Shown here: positions 51,544-60,837 of the stretch, piece by piece
How the letters are laid out: every line of letters starts with the position of its first letter
Position numbering within the stretch: the stretch's first letter is position 1
Source: Roseibium litorale
Lineage (GTDB): Bacteria; Pseudomonadota; Alphaproteobacteria; Rhizobiales; Stappiaceae
Direction: 5' to 3'
NCBI RefSeq assembly: GCF_014842915.1
Contig: NZ_JACYXI010000013.1
Location: forward strand, 1-64,000
Length of the DNA: 64,000 bases
Program-made: the position numbers and the translations under genes
Notes under the pieces: model-generated
Told to the model about the DNA's origin: nothing
What the model saw: only the letters and a program-made list of their open reading frames with translations
The model's database searches: none

Positions 51544-53535
51544 TCACTCCGCGGGCTGGGCAGCGGCAACTGCCTTGGACTTGCGGGCAGGCTTGGGAGC
51601 GCCAACCCGCAAACGCCGGTCGGCGATCGACACCAGGCCGCCAAAGGCCATGATCACGCAGCCGATCCAGATCAGGGTGATGAGCGGCTTGTAGTAAACC
51701 CGCACGTCCACCGCCCCGTCACCGCGGCTTTCGCCGAGAGAAAGATAGAGCTGGGAGACACCCAGCGTCAGGATCGCCGCTTCGGTGGTCGGCATCTGCC
51801 GCGCTGTGTAGACGCGCTTGGACGGATCCAGCCGGGCAATCTCAACACCGCCTTGCCGGACGGTGAAATGGGCGACTTCCTCGGTGTAATTCGGTCCCTT
51901 GCGCGGGACAGCGCCCTCGAAGGTCAATTCAAAACCGGCGAGCGAAACAAGGTCTTTCGGCTTCATCGTGCGGATCTGCTCGGTCTGGAAAGCCGATGCC
52001 GTCACGATCCCCAGCAGGGTTACACCGACGCCGAAATGCGCGATGGCCGTTCCCCAGGTGGAGCCCGGCAGTCCGGTCAAGCGGGAGAACGCCCGGGCTG
52101 CGCCCACTTCACGCACCCGGATACGGCCCAGGATCTCGGCAGACGCCCCGATCATCACCCAAACGGCAAGACCAACGCCGAGCGGCGCCAGAACCCGTTG
52201 CATGCCCCAGAGCCAGAAGCAGAAGAGACAGGCCAGAAGGGAAATGCCGAAGGCGGCATAAAGTCTCTGGCTGGCAGCCAGAAGGTCGCCGCGCTTCCAG
52301 GCCAGAACCGGACCGAAGGGAATGGCGATCAGCAGCGGCACCAGAATCGGGCCGAAGGTCAGATTGAAGAAAGGCGCACCGACGGAAATCTTCTCACCGG
52401 TGACAATGTCCAGAGCCAGCGGATAGAGCGTTCCCACGAACACAGCCACCGTCGCGGCGGTCAGGAACAGGTTGTTCAGAACCAGCGAGCCTTCCCGGCT
52501 GATCGGAGCGAACAATCCGCCCTGCTTCAGCATGGGCGCACGCCAGGCATAAAGGGTCAACGACCCGCCAATGAAGAGGCACAAGAGCACGAGAATGAAG
52601 ATGCCGCGGGCGGGATCTGTCGCAAAGGCATGCACGGAGGTCAGAACGCCGGAGCGGACCAGGAACGTGCCCAGCAGCGACAGGGAGAAGGTGAAGATCG
52701 CAAGCAGGATCGTCCAGACCTTCAAGGCCTCACGCTTTTCCATCACCAGAGCGGAATGCAGCAGAGCCGTTCCCGCGAGCCAGGGCATCAGGGAGGCGTT
52801 TTCGACCGGATCCCAGAACCACCAGCCGCCCCAGCCAAGCTCATAATAGGCCCAATAGGAGCCCATGGAGATGCCCAGGGTCAGGAACACCCAGGCGAGC
52901 AGCGTCCAGGGACGGACCCAGCGGGCCCAGGCTGCATCGATCCGGCCCAGCAGAAGGGCTGCCACGGCGAAGGAAAATGTGATCGAGAACCCGACATAAC
53001 CGACATAGAGCAGCGGCGGATGGATCGCCAGACCGATGTCCTGAAGGATCGGATTGAGGTCATTGCCCTCGATCGGCGGCCGGGCAAGGCGGGTGAAGGG
53101 ATTGCTTGTCGCCAGAATGAACAGCAGGAAACCGGCTGTGATCCAGGATTGAACGCTGAGGGTTGCAGAGCGCAGGGGCGCCGGAATGTTGCTGCCGAAG
53201 GTGCCCACCAGAGCGCCAAAGAACACCAGGATCAGCACCCAGAGCAGCACGGACCCCTCGTGATTGCCCCAAACGCCGGAGATCTTGTAGATCAGCGGCT
53301 TGGTGGAATGGGAGTTCTCAACGACGTTGAGCACCGAAAAATCCGAGGTCACATAGGACACGGTCAGGGCCACGAAGGACAGCCCGACCAGCAGGAACAG
53401 CATGACCGAAACCGGCGGGGCGACGGCCATCAGCCGGGCGTCGCCTTTCAGGGCGCCAGTTACCGGCAGAACAGACTGGACAAGCGATAGCACCAGGGCC
53501 AGCACCAGCGCGAAATGTCCGAGTTCAACGATCAT
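51544..53535 (-). CDS. ccmF: Heme lyase subunit CcmF (CycK)
   Basis: A 663-residue polytopic inner-membrane protein that attaches heme to apocytochrome c. The heme-handling WWD domain is present as [20 protein letters not shown], and conserved His residues flank it ([10 protein letters not shown], and NHEGSVLLW earlier). About 15 membrane segments and the C-terminal periplasmic domain are complete. The stop overlaps the ccmH start region. Works with CcmH, CcmI and heme from CcmE. Confidence 0.96.
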   Translation of the reverse strand: MIVELGHFALVLALVLSLVQSVLPVTGALKGDARLMAVAPPVSVMLFLLVGLSFVALTVSYVTSDFSVLNVVENSHSTKPLIYKISGVWGNHEGSVLLWVLILVFFGALVGTFGSNIPAPLRSATLSVQSWITAGFLLFILATSNPFTRLARPPIEGNDLNPILQDIGLAIHPPLLYVGYVGFSITFSFAVAALLLGRIDAAWARWVRPWTLLAWVFLTLGISMGSYWAYYELGWGGWWFWDPVENASLMPWLAGTALLHSALVMEKREALKVWTILLAIFTFSLSLLGTFLVRSGVLTSVHAFATDPARGIFILVLLCLFIGGSLTLYAWRAPMLKQGGLFAPISREGSLVLNNLFLTAATVAVFVGTLYPLALDIVTGEKISVGAPFFNLTFGPILVPLLIAIPFGPVLAWKRGDLLAASQRLYAAFGISLLACLFCFWLWGMQRVLAPLGVGLAVWVMIGASAEILGRIRVREVGAARAFSRLTGLPGSTWGTAIAHFGVGVTLLGIVTASAFQTEQIRTMKPKDLVSLAGFELTFEGAVPRKGPNYTEEVAHFTVRQGGVEIARLDPSKRVYTARQMPTTEAAILTLGVSQLYLSLGESRGDGAVDVRVYYKPLITLIWIGCVIMAFGGLVSIADRRLRVGAPKPARKSKAVAAAQPAE

Positions 53536-53640
53536 TGGCTCTCCCGCCTTCCTGCTGTCCGGCTCGTCCGGCCGGTTTTCAGGTCTGTTGGGCAGCTTGC
53601 CGGATGGGCAGGAAACGCACCTGACCTTTGGCAGCTGCCG

Positions 53641-54078
53641 TCAGTTATCACCCTTCCAGACGCCTTGCTTCTTCAGCGCTTCGGCGACTTCCTTCGGAAT
53701 ATATTTCTCATCATGCTTGGCCAGCACGTTGTCGGCAACAAATACGCCATCCGGGCCAACTGTGCCTTCGGTGACCACACCCTGCCCTTCCCGGAAAAGA
53801 TCCGGCAGGATTCCGGTGTAGGTCACCTTCACGCTGTTGCTGGTATCTGTCACGCTGAAGGTCACATGCGCATCATCCGCCCGCACGACTGAGCCTTCCT
53901 CCACAAGGCCGCCAAGGCGGATCCGCTGTCCCGGCCCGATCCCCTTTTCCACCACATCCGTAGGGCTTTGGAAAAAGACGATCTGGTCATTCAGCGCATA
54001 GAGAATAAGACCGACAGCCGCTGCCAGAACCACTCCGGCAGCGCCAATCATAGTCAGGCGCCGTTGTTTACGTGTCAT
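53641..54078 (-). CDS. ccmE: Heme chaperone CcmE (CycJ)
   Basis: A 145-residue periplasmic protein tethered by one N-terminal helix (about 9-29, [19 protein letters not shown]). It binds heme covalently through His122 in [10 protein letters not shown], with Tyr126 as iron ligand, and hands it to CcmF. The OB-fold core is [15 protein letters not shown]. Length and motif are standard. 105 bp before ccmF. Confidence 0.96.
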   Translation of the reverse strand: MTRKQRRLTMIGAAGVVLAAAVGLILYALNDQIVFFQSPTDVVEKGIGPGQRIRLGGLVEEGSVVRADDAHVTFSVTDTSNSVKVTYTGILPDLFREGQGVVTEGTVGPDGVFVADNVLAKHDEKYIPKEVAEALKKQGVWKGDN

Positions 54079-54099
54079 TGTCTCGCGTCCATATTTCGA

Positions 54100-54132
54100 C
54101 TTTAAGGCTCCGGCCCCTCTGGAACCTTAAAG
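54100..54132 (-). promoter_or_regulatory. Hairpin at the ccmI stop codon
   Basis: CTTTAAGG (54100-54107) pairs perfectly with CCTTAAAG (54125-54132), the latter containing the ccmI-end sequence at the TAA stop (54127-54129). It lies between ccmI and ccmE on the minus-strand transcript, or rather just at the 3' end of ccmI; it may modulate mRNA processing. There is no T-run. Confidence 0.35.
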
Positions 54133-55287
54133 TCCTGCGTCCCTGGCAAATGCATTGATCTGGCTCAGCGCCTCAGCGTTGTCAGCCAGGTTTTGCCGCG
54201 CTGTTGTCAGCGCCTCCTCCGCTTTGCCCTTCTCACCCAGAACCATATAGGCCCGGATCAGGCGAAGCCATTCGTCAACCGTTCCCCCGCCATCGGCGAG
54301 CCGCCCGGCGAGGTTCTCCACCATACCCCGGATCATGGCCGTGCGGTCATCCGCGCTCATGGATTGGGCTGCGGATACATCGGCTGCCGAAGGACCCGGC
54401 AGCTGCGCGCCAGACACCGGAGCACCGGCTTGACCTGGAACGGGTTCGCCCTTCAGTTCGGCAAGTTGCATCCGCGCGGCCGGAACCCAGGGCTCCTTCG
54501 GATCAGCGCCCTCCAGCAGGGATGTCCAGGCAACCACAGCCGCGCCGGTCTTCCCTTCCTGTCCCAGAGCAAGAGCGAGGAAGAAGCGTGCCTTCGCGTT
54601 CTTCGGGTCCAGTTCAACCGCTTTCTCGAACGAAGCGCGGGCATCCGCGCTGACAATACCGCTGTTGGCCATGGTCAAGGCTTCACCGTAGTCAGCCTGC
54701 CGCTTGGACGTCGGGCCGAGAAGACGGATCGTATTGAAATACGCCTGTGCGGCAGACTGGGCATTGCCGAGGCGAAGATAAACAGGCGCAAGCACTTCCC
54801 ACCCCTGCCCGTCCTCGGGATTGTCGGCCAGGTGACGCTCCACACGCGCGACCAGTGTCGCGACGGACTGAGTTTCAGCGGGTGCCGACAAACGGGCAAC
54901 AAGCGGCTGGTCCGGAAGGTCGGGCTGCCCGATCAGGCCGTAGATGCCGAGTGCTGCCGCCGGAATAAGCACTGCCGCAACCACAAACACGAGCTTGCGG
55001 GGCCAGTTTGAAAGAGAACCGCCCCCCTGCTCCGCAGTCTCGGCATCGGCAGCCGACAGCAGGCGCCGGGCGATTTCTGTGCGTGCGGCCTTTGCCGCTT
55101 CCGCATCGATCATGCCCCGTTCGAGATCCTTGTCGACCTCGCTCAGCTGCTGACGGTAGACGGCCGCGTCCGCAGCAGCACCGGTCAGAGACGCCCCCGC
55201 GCGCCCGGCATTGGCACGCGCGAAAGGCACAAGAACAGAAAGCGCAGCAACAGCCGTGAGGGCCGCAATCAGGATCCAGAATATCAT
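54127..55287 (-). CDS. ccmI: Cytochrome c maturation protein CcmI (CycH)
   Basis: A 386-residue membrane protein that binds apocytochrome c and presents it to the CcmF/H lyase. Two N-terminal membrane helices (about 1-24 MIFWILIAALTAVAALSVLV and 95-117 KLVFVVAAVLIPAAALGIYG) flank a leucine-zipper-like cytoplasmic loop (YRQQLSEVDKDLERGMIDAE, the CcmI signature). TPR repeats follow (GWEVLAPVYLRLGNAQSAAQ and later). The upstream extension of the frame to 55380 overlaps nothing recognisable; the ATG at 55287 starts exactly at the first helix. First gene of ccmIEFH. Confidence 0.94.
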   Translation of the reverse strand: MIFWILIAALTAVAALSVLVPFARANAGRAGASLTGAAADAAVYRQQLSEVDKDLERGMIDAEAAKAARTEIARRLLSAADAETAEQGGGSLSNWPRKLVFVVAAVLIPAAALGIYGLIGQPDLPDQPLVARLSAPAETQSVATLVARVERHLADNPEDGQGWEVLAPVYLRLGNAQSAAQAYFNTIRLLGPTSKRQADYGEALTMANSGIVSADARASFEKAVELDPKNAKARFFLALALGQEGKTGAAVVAWTSLLEGADPKEPWVPAARMQLAELKGEPVPGQAGAPVSGAQLPGPSAADVSAAQSMSADDRTAMIRGMVENLAGRLADGGGTVDEWLRLIRAYMVLGEKGKAEEALTTARQNLADNAEALSQINAFARDAGL

Positions 55288-55364
55288 GGAAGCATATAGA
55301 CCCTGCCCCCCGCGAGAAGGCAAGCCATGCTGTCTGTGACGAGCGGTCGCGGCAGGGTTTTTCC

Positions 55365-55632
55365 TAGGGTGTGGACTCATAAATTTGAAGGCAATGGTTT
55401 GAGCGAATTTGTTTGGCTACAAGGCGCAAGACTGCAGGAAGCCTTATGGCTTTCAAAGTCTTGCAACGCTGTAGCCGGACGAATTCGCCAAATCCTTACA
55501 GGACGCGCAACTGGCTGTGAAAGGCGGCGTTGAGCGTCTCAACCGGGCATAAAGCCCGCTTTTCGCCACTCGCCTTGCCTTTCGGTGCCAGTTGACGCGC
55601 CATTACCTGCAAATTTATGGGTCCACACCCTA
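55365..55632. mobile_element. 264-bp MITE with 31-bp terminal inverted repeats and TA target duplication
   Basis: The left end (55367 onward, GGGTGTGGACTCATAAATTT) and the right end, read in reverse complement (GGGTGTGGACCCATAAATTT), match over 31 bp with three mismatches. With the flanking TA on each side (55365-55366 and 55631-55632) the match is 30 of 33. No coding capacity for a transposase is present. TIR length and TA duplication fit a non-autonomous element mobilised by an IS630/Tc1-mariner-type transposase. It sits between ccmI and the next gene. Confidence 0.85.
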
Positions 55633-55730
55633 AGGTTCAGTCCCTAAGCGCGTGACGGTTTTCCGGTCACATTCGCGAGAGGTCCAGAACATTTACGGCA
55701 GAACCTCGGCGAAAGAGCCTTGCGGTCAAC

Positions 55731-57203
55731 CTATTCCCCGGCTGAAGCGTGAAGTGCCGCTGGCGTCAAGGAGTGCTCCTGCTTCTTCGGCAATGTCCGC
55801 TGCTTCTCGATTGCGGTCTGACGGCTGCGTCTGAGTTGCGCGGCATAGTCTCCGCCGAAGTAGATTTCAGACAGCATGATCGCTGTGTCGACGGCGGAAA
55901 GATGGGCCTTCAGACTCTGGTCCGGCTGGTTGCCCAGATCGGAAATCAGCGAACGGGTCACGATTTCAAGCGTCTGCTCGATAACCTGCCGGGTCCGTTT
56001 GCCAATGTCATTGACCGCGAAGGTCTCGGAGGCATTCTTGACCATCACTGCCGTTCTGAGCGCACGGACAGCCTCATCAATCGAGGCATTGTCGATTTGC
56101 AAAACACCTTCCGAATCGGCTTTCGGCACCTGAAGCGAACGGCGCACGGCGCCCATGGCGTTCTGCAGCTCACCGGTCACCGCTGCGGAAATCTCTCTCT
56201 TGGTCTCTGAAAGCCGCTTGTGCCAGGTGCTGCTGTGCGACAGTTCCAGGTCCTGCTCCAGGCCTTTCACCAGCGTGTGGTAATCGGACAGAGCCATGGA
56301 AAAGGCGACGGGATCCGGATTGTACTTGCGGTGATCCTGCGCAAGCACATTCAGCCGCTCCGCCTCGCTCAGCACCACGTCGACAAAGGGCGCAAAGCGG
56401 GAGGCGCTGATCACCTTCGCGTCGTTGGAGTTGGCCAGCCGTCCTGCAAGACAAGCGAGATCTGAAGGGGAATCCGCCCGTTCCATAAGGGCAACCGCCA
56501 CAACGGGAACATGGTCAGGGAACCGTTCGGAACACCTTTGAACGATCCGCAGGATGCTGGTGTCGGCTCTGAATTTCTTGTCGTTCAAGGTTTCCGGCAC
56601 AACCTGAAGCAAGGGCATCAGCCAGTCTTCCGCCCCGAAGATCTTGTTGATGTCCTTGAGATCCGCGATACCACGCTCGCCACCTACCTCGATGCTGAGG
56701 CGCCGGCGCTCCTTGTCCGAACGCTCGATCTGATGCAGCGCATCGCTCATGGCGTCCAGCGCTGTCTTGCGCAGGTTGGCGACCAGCATGTCTAGCTTGT
56801 CGTCGCTGACCTTCGGGCGCAAGGCGAGATCCAGAACCTTCTTCACGTCCGAAGGCAGCAGATCACGGCCCAGCCAGGTCCAGACCCGGTCGAGCATGTC
56901 GCGGTGGATCCGCCCCTCCTGCTTGGTCGGCAGGAATTCCGTGATCAGAAATTCTTCAAGAGGCTGGAAAAACTTGCGCTGCACCTGGCTTTGGCGGACA
57001 CGCCATATCCGGTTGCCCAGATCGTCCGGCTGAACCTGGCGGAGCATTTGTGCCGAGACTGTGAGGATCAGTTCATAGTGAGGGTCGGTTGCCCCTTCGG
57101 CGCGAGCACGCTCAAGACTGCGGACAAGCCCCTCCACGGCCTTGGGGCTAAGGTCTTGCAGATAGCTCCTGATTTTATTCGAAACCAATTCAGGGTTCGT
57201 CAT
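55731..57203 (-). CDS. Conserved hypothetical helical protein, 490 residues
   Basis: I do not recognise the family. The protein is almost wholly alpha-helical and hydrophilic, with no signal peptide or membrane segment: NPELVSNKIRSYLQDLSPKA at the start, then repeats of charged amphipathic helices (for example VKKVLDLALRPKVSDDKLDM and AALLHQIERSDKERRR-type). A C-terminal tail is rich in Lys and Gln. The look is of an alphaproteobacterial cytoplasmic scaffold; it shares helical character with, but no clear motif of, the DUF2336 protein nearby. The ATG at 57203 is preferred over a TTG at 57221. The MITE ends about 100 bp past its stop. Confidence 0.65.
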   Translation of the reverse strand: MTNPELVSNKIRSYLQDLSPKAVEGLVRSLERARAEGATDPHYELILTVSAQMLRQVQPDDLGNRIWRVRQSQVQRKFFQPLEEFLITEFLPTKQEGRIHRDMLDRVWTWLGRDLLPSDVKKVLDLALRPKVSDDKLDMLVANLRKTALDAMSDALHQIERSDKERRRLSIEVGGERGIADLKDINKIFGAEDWLMPLLQVVPETLNDKKFRADTSILRIVQRCSERFPDHVPVVAVALMERADSPSDLACLAGRLANSNDAKVISASRFAPFVDVVLSEAERLNVLAQDHRKYNPDPVAFSMALSDYHTLVKGLEQDLELSHSSTWHKRLSETKREISAAVTGELQNAMGAVRRSLQVPKADSEGVLQIDNASIDEAVRALRTAVMVKNASETFAVNDIGKRTRQVIEQTLEIVTRSLISDLGNQPDQSLKAHLSAVDTAIMLSEIYFGGDYAAQLRRSRQTAIEKQRTLPKKQEHSLTPAALHASAGE

Positions 57204-57454
57204 TGCCTGTAAACGTTCCAAGGGCGTGCCAATTCGGAACTGTAAGGCGTCAATATTTAAGCATTGGTTGAGGAAAACAGTTCCTCTTTCAGAAAAGGGG
57301 CCGGAAAACCTTTTGGGCGCAAGAGCTTACTTGTTGCTCCGGCACTCTCCGCCTGTCAGCGCGCCCGTTTCGGGAAAAGAACGCATCGAAATAGGGCCGC
57401 AGAAACCCTGCCGTGCTGACGATTGCTCAAATGAAGGCTGTTTCCGGACGGGGG
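57204..57454. other. Intergenic region, no gene seen
   Basis: Between two minus-strand genes. It contains AT-rich sequence at 57250-57300 that probably holds the promoter of the 490-residue gene; no specific element can be assigned. Confidence 0.35.
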
Positions 57455-57883
57455 TTAGCCCAGGGTTTTCCAGGAGCCATCGTCCTGGCGGCAAGCCGTT
57501 CCACGCGACACAAGATGACGGCTGGACAAGTTCATTTCGTGAACGAACTCGCGGCAGGTTGTGTCATTGACCTGATAAATCGGCCCCGGACGCACCTGTC
57601 CGCTGCGGCCGGTCGCGCCGTTCTGCCAGGCAACAGCATTCCCGACCCCTGGCGAGCGCAGCGCCTGACGCTGGGCTTCGGCAACCGCCTTGTGATCGGA
57701 GACATCCAGGGACTGGCCGAATTCGTTGTTGAGGAGAACGGCGATCGCGGTGCTTGCTTCGGCTTCGGCCACACCTGAAGAACCGGCCCAGGAACTCGCC
57801 TGGCCGTCTCCTGATACGGACGAACAGCCGGCGAGCGCTGCCGACATCATCAAAACTGTTGCTGCCGCGGGTAGGAACCGCAT
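57455..57883 (-). CDS. Outer-membrane lipoprotein of the RT0821/17-kDa surface-antigen type
   Basis: A 142-residue lipoprotein: signal peptide with lipobox LAGC and acylated Cys20. The C-terminal part (NDTTCREFVHEMNLSSRHLV, then RGTACRQDDGSWK) has the two Cys and the final WK typical of the rickettsial 17-kDa/RT0821 surface-antigen-like domain; the glycine-zipper seen in some members is replaced by an Ala-rich AEAEASTAIAVLLNNEFG. The function is unknown, probably envelope structure. A perfect TGTGA-N6-TCACA site lies about 95 bp upstream of its ATG. Confidence 0.82.
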   Translation of the reverse strand: MRFLPAAATVLMMSAALAGCSSVSGDGQASSWAGSSGVAEAEASTAIAVLLNNEFGQSLDVSDHKAVAEAQRQALRSPGVGNAVAWQNGATGRSGQVRPGPIYQVNDTTCREFVHEMNLSSRHLVSRGTACRQDDGSWKTLG

Positions 57884-57976
57884 CTATCGCTCCGGTCAAA
57901 AGATCCGGACGCTGCCGGACCCTGTCAGAAATAGGGGTACTTTATGGCCGGAGTAGGCCAAGCATCGAAAATATTT

Positions 57977-57992
57977 TGTGATCCCCGTCACA
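57977..57992. promoter_or_regulatory. Perfect CRP-type site TGTGA-N6-TCACA upstream of the lipoprotein gene
   Basis: TGTGATCCCCGTCACA, 94-109 bp before the lipoprotein ATG and 52 bp past the end of the histidine-kinase gene. A further TGTGA half-site is at 58004-58008. It is the second exact match to the CRP consensus in the window. Confidence 0.7.
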
Positions 57993-58043
57993 TTTGGGAG
58001 CAATGTGACCTGAGACGGGATTTTACCCTACGCCCGGCGCTTG

Positions 58044-59492
58044 TCAAATGGCCGGCAGCACAAGACTCGCCTTCAGGCCACCCATTTTCGAACGGTCCAG
58101 ATCGAGGCGTCCGCCATACAGCGCGGCAAGATCAGCGACGATGGAAAGGCCAAGGCCCGTGCCCGGAACCGTCTCGTCCAGCCGCTTTCCGCGCTTGACT
58201 GCCTCCCGGCGCTCTTCTTCGCTCAGGCCTGGGCCATCATCCTCAACCACGAGTTCGAAAAGCTCCCGTCCGACGCCGCTGGAGGTCAAGGGCCGCAGCG
58301 TGACACTGACCCGGCCTTTGGCCCACTTGCAGGCATTGTCGATGAGATTTCCCGACAGTTCCTCAAGGTCCTGCTGTTCGCCGCGGAACCGCAGCCCTGC
58401 CGGAACAACTTGCTCAAGCTCGATCCCCCGCCCCTGATAGATCTTGCCCATGGCCCGGCAGAGGCGGCTCAGAACCGGCTCGACATCACAGGAAACACCT
58501 ATCACCCGCCGTTGCGCGGCCATGCGCGCCCGCTCCAGGTGATGCTGGATCTGGGTCGACATGATCGCCGCCTGCTCGCTCACCTTGTCCGCAAGCGGCC
58601 CCTGGGCAGCGCGGGCCTCGTTTGAAATGACGCTGAGCGGTGTCTTCAGGCCGTGGGCGAGGTTGCCCACATGGGTCCGGGCACGTTCCACGATTTCCCG
58701 GTTGGAGTGGATCAGCGCGTTCAATTCCACCGCCAGCGGCGCAATCTCGACCGGCAGATCCTCGTCGATGGCGTCCTCGTCCCCCCGGCGGACAGCCGCC
58801 AGCGAGGCTTGCAGCCGGACAAGAGGCTTCAAACCGACACGGACCTGCAGAAACACCGCGCCGACCAGCCCGGCCCCGATCACGGCCAGCGTCAAGGACG
58901 CCATGCGCGTGAACTGCGCCAGATCTGCCCGGAAACCGGCGGTTCTGGCGGCAACGGCAATAATGTAGGAGGCATTGCCGAACCGGACTTTTTCCTGGCG
59001 GATCCGGACTTCTTCCCCGCCCGGCCCCACACCGAAGGCACTCTGCGTGTCTTCCCCGGCCATGTCCCCAACACTCAAGGGGTCACCCACCAGCGACTCG
59101 GAGGCAAAAAGAACACGTCCCGTCTCACCGCTGCGGACGGTCCAGTACCAGCCCGAAAGCGGTAGGGAAAACCTGGGTTCGATCACGCCTTTGGGCGCCT
59201 GTATGGCAGGCTGTGTCTGCTGCGCGCGCGGAACATCCGTCGAGGCCGCGTCGGGCAGCATCTCGGACAGGATGGTCTTGGCATAGACCTCCAGCTGGGC
59301 GTCGAAGGCCCGCTCGCTCGCGGTCCGGTAGAGGCTGACCAGAATGAAGCCCGCAACTGCCAGCGCGAGCACCGACCAAACGGCAGCAACGACGACGAGG
59401 CGGCGTGATAGGGACCGCTTGCGCCAGCGGCTGACCGGTTTGGCAGCCGCCAGGATCTCTTCTTGCGGTGGTGCGTCGGCCTTATTCCTCAA
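58044..59492 (-). CDS. feuQ: FeuQ-like (PhoQ-type) sensor histidine kinase
   Basis: A 482-residue inner-membrane kinase. TM1 is at about 29-52 (RLVVVAAVWSVLALAVAGFI), a periplasmic domain of about 140 residues (LSGWYWTVRSGETGRVLFAS is the PhoQ-like sensor strand pattern) and TM2 at about 196-216. The dimerisation His is in VGNLAHGLKTPLSVISNE, and the ATP boxes NLIDNACKWAKG, VEDDGPGLSEE and GTGLGLSIVADLAALYGG are complete. It starts at a TTG at 59492, 11 bases inside feuP, supported by GGGAG 7 bases upstream. The three-gene arrangement with feuP and a small periplasmic protein matches S. meliloti feuN-feuP-feuQ, where FeuPQ is essential for cyclic-glucan export control. The name is by context. 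Confidence 0.85.
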   Translation of the reverse strand: MRNKADAPPQEEILAAAKPVSRWRKRSLSRRLVVVAAVWSVLALAVAGFILVSLYRTASERAFDAQLEVYAKTILSEMLPDAASTDVPRAQQTQPAIQAPKGVIEPRFSLPLSGWYWTVRSGETGRVLFASESLVGDPLSVGDMAGEDTQSAFGVGPGGEEVRIRQEKVRFGNASYIIAVAARTAGFRADLAQFTRMASLTLAVIGAGLVGAVFLQVRVGLKPLVRLQASLAAVRRGDEDAIDEDLPVEIAPLAVELNALIHSNREIVERARTHVGNLAHGLKTPLSVISNEARAAQGPLADKVSEQAAIMSTQIQHHLERARMAAQRRVIGVSCDVEPVLSRLCRAMGKIYQGRGIELEQVVPAGLRFRGEQQDLEELSGNLIDNACKWAKGRVSVTLRPLTSSGVGRELFELVVEDDGPGLSEEERREAVKRGKRLDETVPGTGLGLSIVADLAALYGGRLDLDRSKMGGLKASLVLPAI

Positions 59493-60150
59493 CCGGGTCT
59501 CCCAGACGGTAGCCCAGGCCGCGCACGGTCTCGATCATGTCCGAACCGATCTTCTTGCGCAATCGTCCGACAAACACTTCGACGGTGTTGGAATCCCGGT
59601 CAAAGTCCTGCTCGTAAAGATGTTCGGTCAGCTCGGTTCTCGAAATCACCTTGCCCCGGTGATGAAGCAGATAGGACAGGAGCCGGTATTCATGCGAGGT
59701 CAGCTTGACCGGCGCACCGTCCACGGTCACCCGGCCCGCCCGCAAATCCAGCCGTACCGGCCCGCAGATGATCTCGTTGGACGCATGCCCGGCAGCCCGG
59801 CGGACCAGCGCCCGCACCCGGGCCAGCACTTCTTCCATGTGGAAAGGCTTGGCAACATAGTCGTCGGCGCCCGCGTCGATCCCGGCCACCTTGTCCGACC
59901 AGCGGTCGCGGGCCGTCAGGATCAGAACCGGCATGGTCTTGCCATCCCGGCGCCAGTTTTCCAGCACGGACAGCCCATCGAGTTTCGGCAGACCAAGATC
60001 CAGGATCACCGCATCATAAGGCTCGGTATCGCCCATGAAATGGCCTTCCTCGCCGTCGAAAGCCTTGTCGACGGCATAGCCGGCTTCTCCAAGAGCCGTG
60101 ACCAGCTGGCGGTTCAGATCGGCATCATCTTCCACGACGAGCAAACGCAT
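59482..60150 (-). CDS. feuP: FeuP-like OmpR/PhoP-family response regulator
   Basis: A 222-residue regulator. Receiver: acidic residues in VVEDDADLN, phospho-acceptor Asp in VILDLGLPKLDGL (about 51), Lys in VAKPFHMEE. Winged-helix effector at about 125-218 (YRLLSYLLHHRGKVISRTEL, then NTVEVFVGRLRKKIG). It is the PhoP-type partner of the overlapping kinase. The small secreted protein gene upstream (42-bp gap) probably belongs to the same operon. Confidence 0.88.
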   Translation of the reverse strand: MRLLVVEDDADLNRQLVTALGEAGYAVDKAFDGEEGHFMGDTEPYDAVILDLGLPKLDGLSVLENWRRDGKTMPVLILTARDRWSDKVAGIDAGADDYVAKPFHMEEVLARVRALVRRAAGHASNEIICGPVRLDLRAGRVTVDGAPVKLTSHEYRLLSYLLHHRGKVISRTELTEHLYEQDFDRDSNTVEVFVGRLRKKIGSDMIETVRGLGYRLGDPVEE

Positions 60151-60192
60151 GCGGTTCTTCCTAAAAATTGATGTCCGGGTCTAAAGCAAAAC

Positions 60193-60459
60193 TCAGCGGC
60201 TGGCAGGCAGCACGACTGTCTTGACCTGCCCGCCAATCAGGACTGACAACCGGTAGACATATTGGCCGCCTTCAATGCAGAGCTGCGCCTTGACGATTTC
60301 CCCGCCGGCGGCCCCTTTCATGGACCCGAGCGAAGCCGCCTTGCCGCTGGCCACTGCATCGCGGGCTTCTGCCTGCGACAGGCATTGAGCCTGTGCCGCG
60401 GCCTGCATCTGGCCCAGCGCCAGAAATGTCAGCATGATCAGGGCAAGAAAATGTTTCAC
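60193..60459 (-). CDS. feuN: Small periplasmic PepSY-like protein, FeuN-like
   Basis: An 88-residue exported protein: signal peptide 1-24 (ALIMLTFLALGQMQAAAQA), then a compact domain with CLSQAEARDAVASGKAASLG, Cys at 26 and at about 58 (LCIEGG) and YRLSVLIGGQVKTVVLPA, which matches the PepSY-like pattern. In S. meliloti the first gene of feuNPQ encodes an 83-residue periplasmic inhibitor of FeuQ; size, location signal and gene order agree here. The function is therefore inferred as modulation of the FeuQ-like kinase. Confidence 0.75.
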   Translation of the reverse strand: MKHFLALIMLTFLALGQMQAAAQAQCLSQAEARDAVASGKAASLGSMKGAAGGEIVKAQLCIEGGQYVYRLSVLIGGQVKTVVLPASR

Positions 60460-60707
60460 CTGTCTGTCCCACGAGCCTGCGGCCAGGGCCGCTGTTCTAT
60501 TTCAGGCAGAACGGCCACACCATCCCGCCTCCGGATTGTTCCGGTTTCGTAACTTGGCAGGACTGCCATGCCCGTCAACCGGAATATGGCTATCAATAAG
60601 GGAAGAGACCTGAATGGAACCTGAACCGGGTCTTCAGGGAAAGGGAAGAAGCAAATCTCAGCACATTGCGGCTGCCCATCACGGATTGGGCTTTCTGAGC
60701 ATCACCC
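60460..60707. other. Intergenic region upstream of the feuN-like gene
   Basis: No gene seen. It should contain the promoter of the feuN-feuP-feuQ-like operon, but I cannot place -35 and -10 elements with confidence. Confidence 0.35.
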
Positions 60708-60815
60708 GCGCCGTCCCGGCCTTGCGCCAGGACCAATCAACCACGAAACAGATCCCGCTGCATTAGATATGCTGCAAGATCCTGGATCTCCGCTCCGCTG
60801 TATCCGGCAAGGCGC
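60708..60815. repeat. Dispersed palindromic intergenic repeat (copy 2)
   Basis: The head GCGCCGTCCCGGCCTTG and tail GATCCTGGATCTCCGCTCCG match the copy at 23467-23573 with a few substitutions. The middle (about 45 bp) is not conserved. It lies just beyond the 3' end of the YafY-type regulator gene. Confidence 0.55.
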
Positions 60816-60837
60816 GAAGACATGATGAGGCGCAGGT

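Noticed and set aside
51853..53490. 545-codon open frame on the plus strand
   Set aside because: Antisense shadow of ccmF; the translation is rich in Gln, Gly and Arg without any domain.
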